A stretch of DNA of 64,000 nucleotides from Oligoflexia bacterium (GTDB taxonomy: Bacteria; Bdellovibrionota; Bdellovibrionia; Bdellovibrionales; Bdellovibrionaceae): positions 124,001-188,000 of the forward strand of contig BOLD01000001.1 of assembly GCA_016861345.1 (NCBI GenBank), read 5' to 3'. The number at the start of each line of letters is the position of its first letter. The stretch's first letter is position 1. This document shows, in pieces, positions 1 to 7,546 of the stretch. The notes under the pieces are model-generated. The model was not told the DNA's origin and searched no databases. It was given only the letters and a program-made list of their open reading frames with translations. Both the position numbers and the translations under genes were made by a program.

Positions 1-6
1 ATGTGG

Positions 7-13
7 CCTCCTT
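7..13 (-). promoter_or_regulatory. Strong ribosome binding site of a leftward gene that starts outside the window
   Basis: Read leftward the bases are AAGGAGG, followed by six more bases to the window edge. That is normal spacing for a start codon just outside the window. No start codon is visible, so the gene is inferred. It would be transcribed in the same direction as the sensor-kinase operon, with palindromic operators and a weak sigma-54-like promoter behind it. Confidence 0.45.
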
Positions 14-52
14 CTTTTTGGAGAGCTTCATTGCTCTCTTGAAAAGACATAT

Positions 53-68
53 TTCAAGAGGCACACCA
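53..68 (-). promoter_or_regulatory. Weak sigma-54-like promoter, leftward
   Basis: The leftward strand reads TGGTGTG-CCTC-TTGAA. It matches the -24 GG, the G before the spacer and TTG of the sigma-54 consensus, but has GA instead of GC at -12. It lies about 85 bases downstream of a perfect TGATCG-N6-CGATCA palindrome and about 40 bases upstream of an AAGGAGG ribosome binding site. The arrangement resembles the better promoter at 6264-6280. The -12 mismatch keeps this uncertain. Confidence 0.3.
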
Positions 69-153
69 ACATGGCAGACCACGCGCAAACTGCTATTATC
101 GTTTACGATTTTCTATTTCTGATATTTTTAGAGCGAGAATAGTTATCGAGTTT

Positions 154-171
154 TGATCGTGGTTACGATCA
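154..171. promoter_or_regulatory. Palindromic operator, copy A (TGATCG-N6-CGATCA)
   Basis: The 18-base element is TGATCG-TGGTTA-CGATCA; its seven outer bases on each side (TGATCGT and ACGATCA) are perfect reverse complements. The identical arms with the same 6-base spacer recur at 6376-6393 and 6568-6585. It lies just past the 3' end of the hybrid kinase gene, upstream of a leftward ribosome binding site at the window edge. By analogy with the other copies it is likely a binding site for the enhancer-binding regulator encoded at 4826-6220. Confidence 0.6.
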
Positions 172-231
172 ACGCAGATGAGGAAGTAAATAGAAATCAG
201 ATAGTTATGGAAAAGTCGGAAATGCGATCAG

Positions 232-249
232 TGTTTGGTTTTACGATCA
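232..249. promoter_or_regulatory. Degenerate copy of the TGATCG-N6-CGATCA operator
   Basis: The sequence TGTTTG-GTTTTA-CGATCA keeps the right arm exactly and four of six bases in the left arm, with the same 6-base spacer. Its centre is 78 bases from the centre of copy A. A pair of strong and weak sites ahead of a promoter is common for enhancer-binding proteins, but this copy alone would be weak evidence. Confidence 0.4.
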
Positions 250-277
250 CTCATAGATGGCGTGACAGCGATTGAGA

Positions 278-2008
278 TTAAATCAAAGTGAGAGCTGGTT
301 TAGGAAACATTCTGATGCCCATTGAGAGGCATTTTCCTTGAATAGCCTTTGAATTGTAGGAGTTCGTAATCAAAACCGTATTCTGGAGCGTGAATCCACC
401 ACGCTCAATTACATCCAATCCAGAATCAGATGAGCCATAAAGATCGAAGTCTGAGAGGAGAAGGCAGTCCGGCAATTTCTTTCTGTTATTCCGCACCCAA
501 TCGAGCGCGGAATGTGAATCGAAAAAGTGCTCCACGGCTACATTGATTCCCTGAGCCTGAATCTTCGTTTTCCATATTTCATGTATCGAGGGATCGTCGT
601 CGAGAATTAGTAGATTGGGCTTACTGGACAAATCAATCTCGCCCACGATACAGCCAGGTTGTTCGGCCATAGGCAAAGAGATTAGAACTTCTGTTCCGAA
701 TCCTTCGTTAGAAATGATTTTGAAGTTACCATTCCATTGACGAACGATTTCTTTGGCGTAGTAGATACCGAGTCCAGACCCATTCTCTTTACCAAAAGAA
801 AATCCCTTTTCTCCGATTTTTTGAAGTGCTTCATTGGGGATTCCACTTCCAGAATCTTGAACGGAGACAATGACATTTCTTTCCTCAACGAAGATTTTTA
901 AGAAGACGGAATCCGCCTTGGCTTCGACCGAATTATCAATCAAGTTTGAGAGCGTTCGTTTTAGTTCATCTTCTTGAATCGCGGCAAAGATCATTCTTGC
1001 ATCTGGCAAAAGTTGAATTCTAAAATTGATCTTCTCGGATGAGTATTGAAGCCTCTTTTCCTCGAAGACCTCATGGATCACGGGAAATATCAGTGTCGGC
1101 GAAGGTGCCTTGGCGGAGGCTTCTCTAGCCATAAGAGCTTTGTTCTTATCCACAAGGCCGCTTGCGACCTCGCGTATTCTTTGAATGGCTCGATCCAAAA
1201 GAAGCCGAGTGGCATCGGGCATCCCGACGGTTGAATCAGACACTACTTTCAAGGTATTCAGTGGGGATCGAATATCGTGAGCCACGCGAGCGGCCATCTC
1301 GCCAAACATGATTTTACTTTCGTTTTCAACGGCGTGTTTTCGGGAAAGATCAATTTCCTTCCGCTTTGCATTCCACCATTCAGCAAGAAATGGAAACTCC
1401 TGCCTTATGATTAACGGCGATCTTTCACTTTCGACAAGTTCGGAAAGCGCATCTTTGATGAACTTTTCACGCCTTCTGTATTCTCGTCCTTCGACGCGCT
1501 TTATACTGAGGAATAGAATCAGCACAAAACCCACAAAGAGCAGCACGGTTCCGGCAAATGCCTTTACCAAGAAGGATGAGTGAATGTCGAAAATCAAGAG
1601 AAGTTCGGGTCTGTGGCTGATTCTATAGAAGGTCTTTTTATCGAGGAATCCGCTATCGGCAACTTTGATCTTGCCTGGCTCTATATCCTGGGACTCAAAG
1701 GTAGAAATTGAGGAGCCAAACTCGATAAGGCGTTGAGGAGGTGTCGTGGATGTATCAAGCAGTACGACACCTTTTACGAACTGAGAAGACATGAGGACGC
1801 GTTGATTTTTGGTGATGGTAGTTAGTAAATTTCCCTCTTGAATTGCTACCGTTTCTGATTGCAGCCAACTTCCGACAATTTCCTCCCCAACCGATGAGAG
1901 GTAGAAATCGAATATGAGATAGATTGCGAGGGTTGTAAAAGCCAAAGCAAAGGTGACAATTCCGATTGCCCTGGTTGGCCGTAAAGAACGGGCGATCCTT
2001 AGAGGCAT
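278..2008 (-). CDS. Membrane hybrid histidine kinase with C-terminal receiver domain
   Basis: This 576-residue sensor kinase has two membrane segments (about 14-34 and 149-168) flanking a periplasmic loop of about 115 residues. The dimerisation box is FGEMAARVAHDIRSPLN, with phospho-acceptor His244. An ATPase domain follows, with the N box NLIDNSVEA and glycine-rich boxes around GSGIPNEAL and GSGLGIYYA. The C-terminal receiver (about 465-576) has acidic DDDP, phospho-acceptor Asp520, Thr548 and Lys570. It is the last gene of a five-gene leftward operon; its start overlaps the end of the YcaO-like gene by 10 bases. The likely role is sensing an envelope signal and controlling the enhancer-binding regulator encoded first in the operon. 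No separate phosphotransfer (Hpt) protein is visible, so the route of phosphate is open. Confidence 0.85.
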   Translation of the reverse strand: MPLRIARSLRPTRAIGIVTFALAFTTLAIYLIFDFYLSSVGEEIVGSWLQSETVAIQEGNLLTTITKNQRVLMSSQFVKGVVLLDTSTTPPQRLIEFGSSISTFESQDIEPGKIKVADSGFLDKKTFYRISHRPELLLIFDIHSSFLVKAFAGTVLLFVGFVLILFLSIKRVEGREYRRREKFIKDALSELVESERSPLIIRQEFPFLAEWWNAKRKEIDLSRKHAVENESKIMFGEMAARVAHDIRSPLNTLKVVSDSTVGMPDATRLLLDRAIQRIREVASGLVDKNKALMAREASAKAPSPTLIFPVIHEVFEEKRLQYSSEKINFRIQLLPDARMIFAAIQEDELKRTLSNLIDNSVEAKADSVFLKIFVEERNVIVSVQDSGSGIPNEALQKIGEKGFSFGKENGSGLGIYYAKEIVRQWNGNFKIISNEGFGTEVLISLPMAEQPGCIVGEIDLSSKPNLLILDDDPSIHEIWKTKIQAQGINVAVEHFFDSHSALDWVRNNRKKLPDCLLLSDFDLYGSSDSGLDVIERGGFTLQNTVLITNSYNSKAIQGKCLSMGIRMFPKPALTLI

Positions 2009-2931
2009 AACCGCTCCAACTTCCCACCAACAAAGGGCGGTTGATTCTCAAAGTAGCAGCGATGAACGGCGATGAGATCATCCATTTGGTGCGGAACTTG
2101 TTCGTCAATGAAAAGGCGTGGAAGATAGGTCGTGTCTGTTCCTTCTTGGCATAGGCGATCTTCGAGAATTTTCTGACCAGCTTCACTATTGCCGAAGAAT
2201 GAAAGCCGTTGTTCATAGAATGTGGACGGGATGCGATTATTTTCTCGCATTCTCGATACTGCGACGGCATGACGATACAACTCGCAAAGTGCCCGATACT
2301 CCGTTTGATTTTCCGAAGTAGTTGGCCCACAGGCCCCGCCAGAGACAACACCGTAAGGCCGCAGGAATAGAAAATATAGCTTTACCGAAAGGCCGAGAGA
2401 TGGGTCAATTTTCGGTTGCACGAGCTTAATTTCCTCAGCTTCTACATAGCGATCTATCTGTTCCAGTAGATTCTTAGATAAAGCCGAGGCCCTACTTCGA
2501 TCATAAACGGAAACCTTATGGGCCAGGTTGGGCCTGTCCCACCAAGAAGCCCAAACATAGCGTTCGACAGCCTCTTCAAATGCGTTTTTCCGTGCTATCT
2601 CTTCCGGCCTATCCGAAATTCCTTTTGGAAAGGCGGCAAATCCGTCTGACCGCTCTGTTGAGCAGGATTTCAAACCGCGACGGTATCCGTCAGAAAAGGC
2701 ATATCGTTCCGCTCGCTCCACTAGGCTTTTCAGAACTGCCACCGAAGGGTCTGAGTCCATACCCGTATAGATAAACTCAGAAATCGTTTCGGTACTTTCT
2801 TTATCGAAAGAATTAGCCAGGATAGTCGCGCCAACTTCGCTGACTTCAATACGCTTCGGAAGAGCGTTGCGCTCTCTTAGCTTCAAAGTGAAGTCGGTTA
2901 GAAAGGAAGAACTATCCCTCGTTTTTGTCAT
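1999..2931 (-). CDS. Divergent YcaO-like protein
   Basis: The 310-residue product shows the three spaced motifs of the YcaO fold, which binds ATP and activates peptide backbone amides. Motif one is SLVERAERY (Ser69, Glu72, Glu75, Arg76). Motif two is SDGFAAF followed by EEAVERY (Glu120, Glu123, Arg124). Motif three is GACG then YRALCELYRHAVAVSR around Glu217. The third motif is degenerate: Arg220 stands where Gln is usual, and the protein is shorter than typical YcaO enzymes. I chose ATG 2931 because it forms an ATGA overlap with the preceding gene. No partner dehydrogenase, TfuA or RimO gene is in view. The YcaO assignment comes from motif order by eye; the substrate is unknown. Confidence 0.65.
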   Translation of the reverse strand: MTKTRDSSSFLTDFTLKLRERNALPKRIEVSEVGATILANSFDKESTETISEFIYTGMDSDPSVAVLKSLVERAERYAFSDGYRRGLKSCSTERSDGFAAFPKGISDRPEEIARKNAFEEAVERYVWASWWDRPNLAHKVSVYDRSRASALSKNLLEQIDRYVEAEEIKLVQPKIDPSLGLSVKLYFLFLRPYGVVSGGACGPTTSENQTEYRALCELYRHAVAVSRMRENNRIPSTFYEQRLSFFGNSEAGQKILEDRLCQEGTDTTYLPRLFIDEQVPHQMDDLIAVHRCYFENQPPFVGGKLERLCL

Positions 2932-4481
2932 CTGCCTACCTTGAACACCTGCCAAGGGGCCGGAGACGTAACCGCGAAAGGAAGCTCCGCCAGCAAAGAA
3001 CGATCTCTCGCAGCGAAAAATCGCCGAGGATGAGCATACACATTAAACTTCGCATCCTCGAACAAGTATCTGTTGGCCTTCGCATACGCCTTGGTATCAT
3101 CTTGCATTTCCGCGATGAGGACTTGTAGCTTCGGATCATCGGCGACGTGTTGAAGTGCCTTATGGAGATTTGGAGTAAAGAGCATTTTCATATCGCCAGA
3201 AGGATCAAGTGCCCAGAATCCAGAGCCAGCATTGAAAACGCTGATCTTCCCCTTTGCAAAAAGGTCTGCCGCGTCTGAGCGAGATGCCGCAATGATTGGC
3301 TCCTGTGGAATTTTCGTAAGGGCTTTGAGTGTATCCCTAAGAATTTGAAAGAACAGAGCGTTCTCTTCTGACTTGGTATATCCCCAAGAGATAGGCACCT
3401 TTTCAAAGTGAGATTTGCAAGTTACTTTGTCTTTCTCGGTCAAGGCTTGTCCATCGAGTAGTTCCGTTTGACTGAGGTAGCCAGGAAGAATTTTAGTGAA
3501 AACTCCAGGCTCAGGGGTTTGGCCCGTGATTTTTAGATAGGACTGGCGAAACGCTTCCGCGAAATACTTGCGACATTTCTTTTCCTGAAATGGCTTGGTA
3601 TTTTGATTCAGTTGCACGACAGAAAAGCGCGATGCCGGAAGATAGCGCGTGGCGAATTGCCCTTCTACGTTTTTGATCTCAGCCGGAGAAAACATGGACT
3701 CGTTTCCAGCCAGCACCGCAGTTTTCGGAATCTGCGCAAGTTGTTTTGTCACCTCTGAGGCCACAAGATACTCAAACTTGATGGAATCGGGCGCGTTCAC
3801 TCCTTCAATTTTCCCTGGCTTACGCTTAGTGAAAAGTAGCGCATCTTTTCCCGTATTTGCTATTTTGTAATAGCCGCTTGCAGGAATGGTTTCGCAGGAA
3901 ATTTTATTCGTCTTTTGATCTACGCATTTACGCGGAATGACCGAAAAGAGTTCAAGGCAAAATCTGAAAAGTGGATGCTTGACAGGGCGATTCAGAGAGA
4001 TCGTTACCAGATTTCCTTTAACCACAATTCCCGATGGAAAGCTCTTAAGCGGAGCTTCTGATTTTAGCCACGAGTCCAGGCCCGCGATGTTTTCAATGAC
4101 AGGAAACTTAGGGCGAGTATAAGCCATCCGTACAACGGAAAAAGCTACATCATCTGCCGTAATGTCTGAGCCATCATCAAACTTTAGACCGCTTTTTACG
4201 TTCCAAGAAATGATTCTCTTTTCTGGGTCGTATCCGAAAGAATCTAAAAGCTGGCTTTTAAGCTGATTATCTTCAGAGGCTTCCAGTGGCGTTGCATAGA
4301 TCATTCGCGCTACGGGCATATTGGCTGTATTGTCGGCTTCAAGCGGATCAAACGATGTTGGCCCAGAGGTTTCAGTGATGACATAAATGTAGGGATCGAC
4401 TGAAGCCAAAGAATCAGACTGGTCAGACATGAATCCTCCAATGAACAGTAGCATACAAAAAATTACTGATTTTGGCTTCAT
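2928..4481 (-). CDS. Family 5 (peptide-type) extracellular solute-binding protein, orphan
   Basis: The 517-residue protein begins with a signal-like stretch (KPKSVIFCMLLFIGGF) and continues as a family 5 periplasmic binding protein. Visible signs are the early TSFDPLEADNTANMPVARMIY region, WNVKSGLKFDDGSDITADDVAFSV, and LFRFCLELFSVIPRKC. Family members normally feed oligopeptides, dipeptides or nickel to an ABC transporter. No permease or ATPase gene lies next to it; its neighbours are a small secreted protein (13 bases upstream) and the YcaO-like gene (ATGA overlap). In this setting a signalling role, presenting a ligand to the co-encoded sensor kinase, is as plausible as uptake. The ligand cannot be read from the sequence. 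Confidence 0.8.
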   Translation of the reverse strand: MKPKSVIFCMLLFIGGFMSDQSDSLASVDPYIYVITETSGPTSFDPLEADNTANMPVARMIYATPLEASEDNQLKSQLLDSFGYDPEKRIISWNVKSGLKFDDGSDITADDVAFSVVRMAYTRPKFPVIENIAGLDSWLKSEAPLKSFPSGIVVKGNLVTISLNRPVKHPLFRFCLELFSVIPRKCVDQKTNKISCETIPASGYYKIANTGKDALLFTKRKPGKIEGVNAPDSIKFEYLVASEVTKQLAQIPKTAVLAGNESMFSPAEIKNVEGQFATRYLPASRFSVVQLNQNTKPFQEKKCRKYFAEAFRQSYLKITGQTPEPGVFTKILPGYLSQTELLDGQALTEKDKVTCKSHFEKVPISWGYTKSEENALFFQILRDTLKALTKIPQEPIIAASRSDAADLFAKGKISVFNAGSGFWALDPSGDMKMLFTPNLHKALQHVADDPKLQVLIAEMQDDTKAYAKANRYLFEDAKFNVYAHPRRFFAARDRSLLAELPFAVTSPAPWQVFKVGR

Positions 4482-4494
4482 CCATAGATCCCTG

Positions 4495-4842
4495 TTATTG
4501 GCCTTTGCCTGGATAATCTTGGCTGCTCATGCTGGCGTTAAACGCATCGACATTTCTCACATCAACGTCTTGGCCGACGAGCGATTGCAGCATATCAACG
4601 ATTTTTGCAGCTCGGTCATGGTCGTAGGCTTTATCCAGCGATTCCAATTTTTCTTGGTTGATCTGATACCAGTTCTCTTCAGCAAGCGGGATCAAATATC
4701 CCTGGCTTACAAGCTGCTGAATAACCTTTTTCGTATCGACACCGCCATCAACTTGAACGGTATTGCTCTCTGCATGGACAACGCCAGCCATTGAAAGCGT
4801 GGCTAAAATTGCTCCCATTGTTTTCTTATATTGCTTCTTCAT
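4495..4842 (-). CDS. Small secreted protein of the YcaO operon, function unknown
   Basis: The 115-residue product has a basic start and a hydrophobic core, with a likely signal-peptidase site after GVVHA. The mature chain has about 92 residues, no cysteine, and many charged residues and glutamines, ending in SSQDYPGKGQ. I recognise no family. Its start overlaps the end of the enhancer-binding regulator gene by 17 bases, so it is probably translationally coupled. In a YcaO operon a small secreted protein could be the modified substrate, a ligand for the binding protein or kinase, or unrelated. The missing cysteine argues against thiazoline chemistry but not against backbone amide or Ser/Thr modification. 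Confidence 0.7.
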   Translation of the reverse strand: MKKQYKKTMGAILATLSMAGVVHAESNTVQVDGGVDTKKVIQQLVSQGYLIPLAEENWYQINQEKLESLDKAYDHDRAAKIVDMLQSLVGQDVDVRNVDAFNASMSSQDYPGKGQ

Positions 4843-6220
4843 TTTCCCCTCCTGTTACTATTCCTAGTTTTTTCATTCTTCCGTACACGGTTGCATACGG
4901 AGTTTTCATTCTATGTTTAGCGGCCTCTCGTACCGAACTGGACTTTGCGAGATTGGCGATGAGATACTTTCTCTCGCTATCCTCAAAGCGGGCCATCAGT
5001 TCCTCATAGGTGCAATCGTAAAAGTCCGTTGGCATTGGGCTAAAATCTTGAAAGAACTTGCTGCTCAAATGCTCTGGGCGAATCCTTTGAGACGGGATGA
5101 TGCTCATTAAGCGTTCCATCTCATTTTGAAGTTCTCGTATGTTTCCGCGCCACGGAAACCGCTCCATCAGACGAACGGTTTTCATCAATATTGTTTTTCC
5201 CTCTCCATCAAACTGTCTTTGGAAGTGAGCGATAAGCGGTTGAATATCATCCGGCCTTGCCCGCAAAGGTGGAATTTGTACTTTGACGACATTGAGGCGA
5301 TAGAAAAGGTCTTCGCGGAACTTCCCTTGGCGCACAGCCTCCTCCAAATCTTTATGGGAGGCCGCAACCACTCGAACATCAACCCGCGTGATATTGGTTG
5401 CGCCGACAGGTTGGATTTCTCCTTCTTGCAAGAAGCGAAGGAGTTTGACTTGGAGTTCAGGCTTTAGATCGGCGATTTCATCCAAAAAGACGGTGCCAGT
5501 ATCGGCAAGTTTGAGCTTCCCAATCTTCGCTCTATCCGCTCCGGTGAAGGCCCCGCGTTCGTGTCCGAAAAGATCACTTTCGATCAGAGCTTCAGGGATG
5601 GCCCCCACGTTGATTGCTATGAATGGGCGTTGTCGGCGGTTGGACTTGTTGTGGACGGCACGAGCGATAAGTTCTTTGCCTGTGCCGGATTCACCGTGGA
5701 TCAGCACTGTGCAGTCTCTAGGAGCCACAAGCTGAACCAGGCGGGCAACGTCGGCAAGTGCCTGTGATCGACCGACCATGCCGATTGATTCAATGATGGA
5801 TCGGTTTTCGTCAGCGGTCGGCTCCCGAAACTCCTCGGCGGTTTCTTCAAATTTTTTGCAGAACAGACGAACCTTTTCGCGGAAATCTTCTGGCGAAGTT
5901 TCTTTTTCGATAAAGTCCGTGGCTCCTGCCGCAAAACATTTCTTTAAGGCTTCACGGGAGTAGTCGCCTGAGTTGATTGCGACGATCAGGTTGGGATTGA
6001 TTGCGAGAATCTCTTTGGTGAGCGTGGCTCCGTCTTTGTCGGGCATCTGGTAGTCGAGGAGGATAACCGCATACTCGCCCGGAGCGGCCTTAACCATCGC
6101 TAGCGCCGTGTTTGCATCGCTCGCCGTATGCACTTCGAGATCGGATTCATCTTTCAGGGAGTGTTTGGCCGTAGAAAGAGCAAGCTCCTCATCGTCCACA
6201 ACTAAAATCTTGAAAGCCAT
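4826..6220 (-). CDS. Sigma-54 enhancer-binding response regulator (NtrC type)
   Basis: The 464-residue regulator has a complete three-domain layout. The receiver has VVDDEE, phospho-acceptor Asp56, Ser84 and Lys106. The AAA+ domain has Walker A GESGTGK at 176-182, the sigma-54-contacting GAFTGA loop at 223-228 and Walker B TVFLDE at about 243-248. A Fis-type helix-turn-helix covers about the last 40 residues. Start ATG 6220 is chosen because AGGAGG sits five bases upstream and the next codons begin the receiver (MAFKILVVDD). It is the first gene of the leftward operon. A sigma-54 promoter at 6264-6280 and palindromes at 6376 and 6568 suggest it activates its own operon. Confidence 0.93.
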   Translation of the reverse strand: MAFKILVVDDEELALSTAKHSLKDESDLEVHTASDANTALAMVKAAPGEYAVILLDYQMPDKDGATLTKEILAINPNLIVAINSGDYSREALKKCFAAGATDFIEKETSPEDFREKVRLFCKKFEETAEEFREPTADENRSIIESIGMVGRSQALADVARLVQLVAPRDCTVLIHGESGTGKELIARAVHNKSNRRQRPFIAINVGAIPEALIESDLFGHERGAFTGADRAKIGKLKLADTGTVFLDEIADLKPELQVKLLRFLQEGEIQPVGATNITRVDVRVVAASHKDLEEAVRQGKFREDLFYRLNVVKVQIPPLRARPDDIQPLIAHFQRQFDGEGKTILMKTVRLMERFPWRGNIRELQNEMERLMSIIPSQRIRPEHLSSKFFQDFSPMPTDFYDCTYEELMARFEDSERKYLIANLAKSSSVREAAKHRMKTPYATVYGRMKKLGIVTGGENEEAI

Positions 6221-6263
6221 ACTCCTCCTTTGCTCGAAGATTCGAGCTACGATGGAGGGTAAG

Positions 6264-6280
6264 AGCAACAGCCGGACCAA
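6264..6280 (-). promoter_or_regulatory. Sigma-54 promoter of the YcaO/kinase operon
   Basis: The leftward strand reads TTGGTCCGGCTGTTGCT, that is TGGTCCG-GCTG-TTGCT. It matches TGGCACG-N4-TTGCW at every position except two within the -24 box, and has the invariant GG-N10-GC spacing. Transcription would begin near 6253, leaving a leader of about 33 bases with AGGAGG before ATG 6220. The first gene it drives encodes a GAFTGA-bearing sigma-54 activator. This is the clearest sigma-54 promoter I found in the window. Confidence 0.75.
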
Positions 6281-6375
6281 GTTAGAATTATCGAGTGATG
6301 AAGATTTAACCCCCCGAAATCACGAAGAGTTTCTATTATGCCCAGCGCCAAAATGCAACTTATTTACGCAACTTT

Positions 6376-6393
6376 TGATCGGAGTTCCGATCA
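6376..6393. promoter_or_regulatory. Palindromic operator, copy B (TGATCG-N6-CGATCA)
   Basis: The sequence TGATCGGA-GT-TCCGATCA has 8-base perfect arms, the best of the copies. Its centre is about 130 bases upstream of the predicted sigma-54 transcription start near 6253, typical for an upstream activator site. The interval 6281-6582 has no convincing gene, so this site and copy C are its main content. The binding protein is probably the NtrC-type regulator; the nearby helix-turn-helix protein is the alternative. Confidence 0.65.
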
Positions 6394-6567
6394 TGTGGAG
6401 TAGGACTTAGGACTCAAGATCGTCGTAAGTCACTAATATACAAAGTGTTTATCTACTTTGTTGGATACCTAAGAATCTGTTTTTATTTTCAACCATGAAA
6501 ATCGCTCTGGACGCGGATTTCCAGGCGAACCACCTGAAAATAAGCAGAAAATCGAAAATTCAAAATG

Positions 6568-6585
6568 TGATCGGATTTTCGATCA
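6568..6585. promoter_or_regulatory. Palindromic operator, copy C (TGATCG-N6-CGATCA)
   Basis: The sequence TGATCG-GATTTT-CGATCA carries the same arms and spacing as copies A and B. It overlaps the stop codon of the helix-turn-helix gene (6583-6585). Its centre lies 192 bases from that of copy B and about 325 bases from the predicted sigma-54 start, within looping range for an enhancer site. Confidence 0.6.
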
Positions 6586-7125
6586 TTCAAGCAGGGACAA
6601 TGTGGCGTTTGCGGGATTATCTTCTGTGTTCTTGTTAAAAAGTGAAACGACTTCTCCTCTTTTGGAATGTAGGCTCCTGTATTCCATTCCTGGAATAAGT
6701 AGACCCCTTTTTAATAACGGTATCGCCAAGTCCCGCACGCTTGTTCTTGCTTTCGGCTCCTTAAACTCTAGGATTTTTTGAAAGAACACTTCGTATTCTG
6801 AATCAGCTCCGCAGGCGCGGATAAATCTATTTATGAGCCATCGCTCGTGATCTTTTTCGCCGCGCTCCAGCGCTTCTATTTCATCACTCGAAACACGGCA
6901 GATCTCAGCCGCACGGTCAACGGTCAGCTTACGATATTCTCTGACTCGTCGATAGAAATTCCGGCACACAGCTTTTGCTATCTCCCTCTTCTTCTCTGGA
7001 GTTGCATTTTCGTGAAGAACTAAATCGGCATAAAGCGGTTTCATGTGCTTGCTCAGTGTATTGAAATGAAAACGATCCATCTGGACTACGTTTGCAGTAG
7101 AATTTTGTTTTGGATCATTGCCCAT
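6583..7125 (-). CDS. Helix-turn-helix (XRE-like) regulator
   Basis: The product has about 180 residues. A helix-turn-helix of the Cro/C1 style is visible in the middle (YRKLTVDRAAEICRVSS then DEIEALERGEKD). A helical N-terminal part precedes it, and a C-terminal part of about 80 residues matches nothing I recognise. ATG 7125 is preferred over the upstream GTG because AGGGAG lies five bases before it. The gene overlaps the end of the receiver-only gene by 11 bases, so the two form a regulatory pair. The operator copy at 6568-6585 covers its stop codon. It could bind the TGAAATAA repeats ahead of the pair or the palindromes downstream. Confidence 0.7.
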   Translation of the reverse strand: MGNDPKQNSTANVVQMDRFHFNTLSKHMKPLYADLVLHENATPEKKREIAKAVCRNFYRRVREYRKLTVDRAAEICRVSSDEIEALERGEKDHERWLINRFIRACGADSEYEVFFQKILEFKEPKARTSVRDLAIPLLKRGLLIPGMEYRSLHSKRGEVVSLFNKNTEDNPANATLSLLE

Positions 7126-7510
7126 AGACACTCCCTTGTCCGCGCTTAAGAGTTAGTATTCCTAGTTTCTCAATGTCTTTGCAGAGCTTTAGGAAATCAG
7201 GTTTCAAAACTGCTATTCGCACTGTTGAATCTATTTGCGGGATGTTTCGTAAAAGGCGGTGCTCATCGACAAATATCGCAAGTACGACATTTGGACGAAA
7301 CTTGCGGAGATAATTGTGAACCCAAAAACCTTGATGGTCGGCGTCTTCTACGTCGCTAATCACCAAGGACAAATCATCGGCTTTCAAAAGATTGTGGGTG
7401 TCAGCAAGAAATGGCGTCGTGACAACACTTGCGTCAAAGCGATTAGAGATCAGGCGTGATATGATCTCACGAAAATCTCCATTGTTATCAATAACTAAGA
7501 CCTGTGCCAT
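7115..7510 (-). CDS. Stand-alone receiver-domain protein
   Basis: The 131-residue protein is a single response-regulator receiver. It has an early VIDNNGDF acidic patch, a likely phospho-acceptor Asp in VISDVEDAD, and a Lys in VLKPDF near the end. The pocket is not canonical: one acidic residue is replaced by Asn, and the usual Ser/Thr position reads AIFVDE. Reduced or phosphate-independent signalling is therefore possible. ATG 7510 is chosen (GAAGGA six bases upstream) over an in-frame TTG. It is cotranscribed with the helix-turn-helix gene, with which it may work as a split response regulator. Confidence 0.75.
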   Translation of the reverse strand: MAQVLVIDNNGDFREIISRLISNRFDASVVTTPFLADTHNLLKADDLSLVISDVEDADHQGFWVHNYLRKFRPNVVLAIFVDEHRLLRNIPQIDSTVRIAVLKPDFLKLCKDIEKLGILTLKRGQGSVYGQ

Positions 7511-7546
7511 TTCCAATCCTTCGCGCGTTTAACAGCCCGATAATAC

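Noticed and set aside
20..40. GAGAGC-TTCATT-GCTCTC hairpin as a terminator of the kinase operon
   Set aside because: No T run follows on either strand; A residues follow in the leftward direction. It may be a leader hairpin of the off-window gene.
71..90. Rightward sigma-54-like match (TGGCAGA-CCAC-GCGCA)
   Set aside because: Only the GG and GC positions fit, TTGC is lost, and no rightward gene follows.
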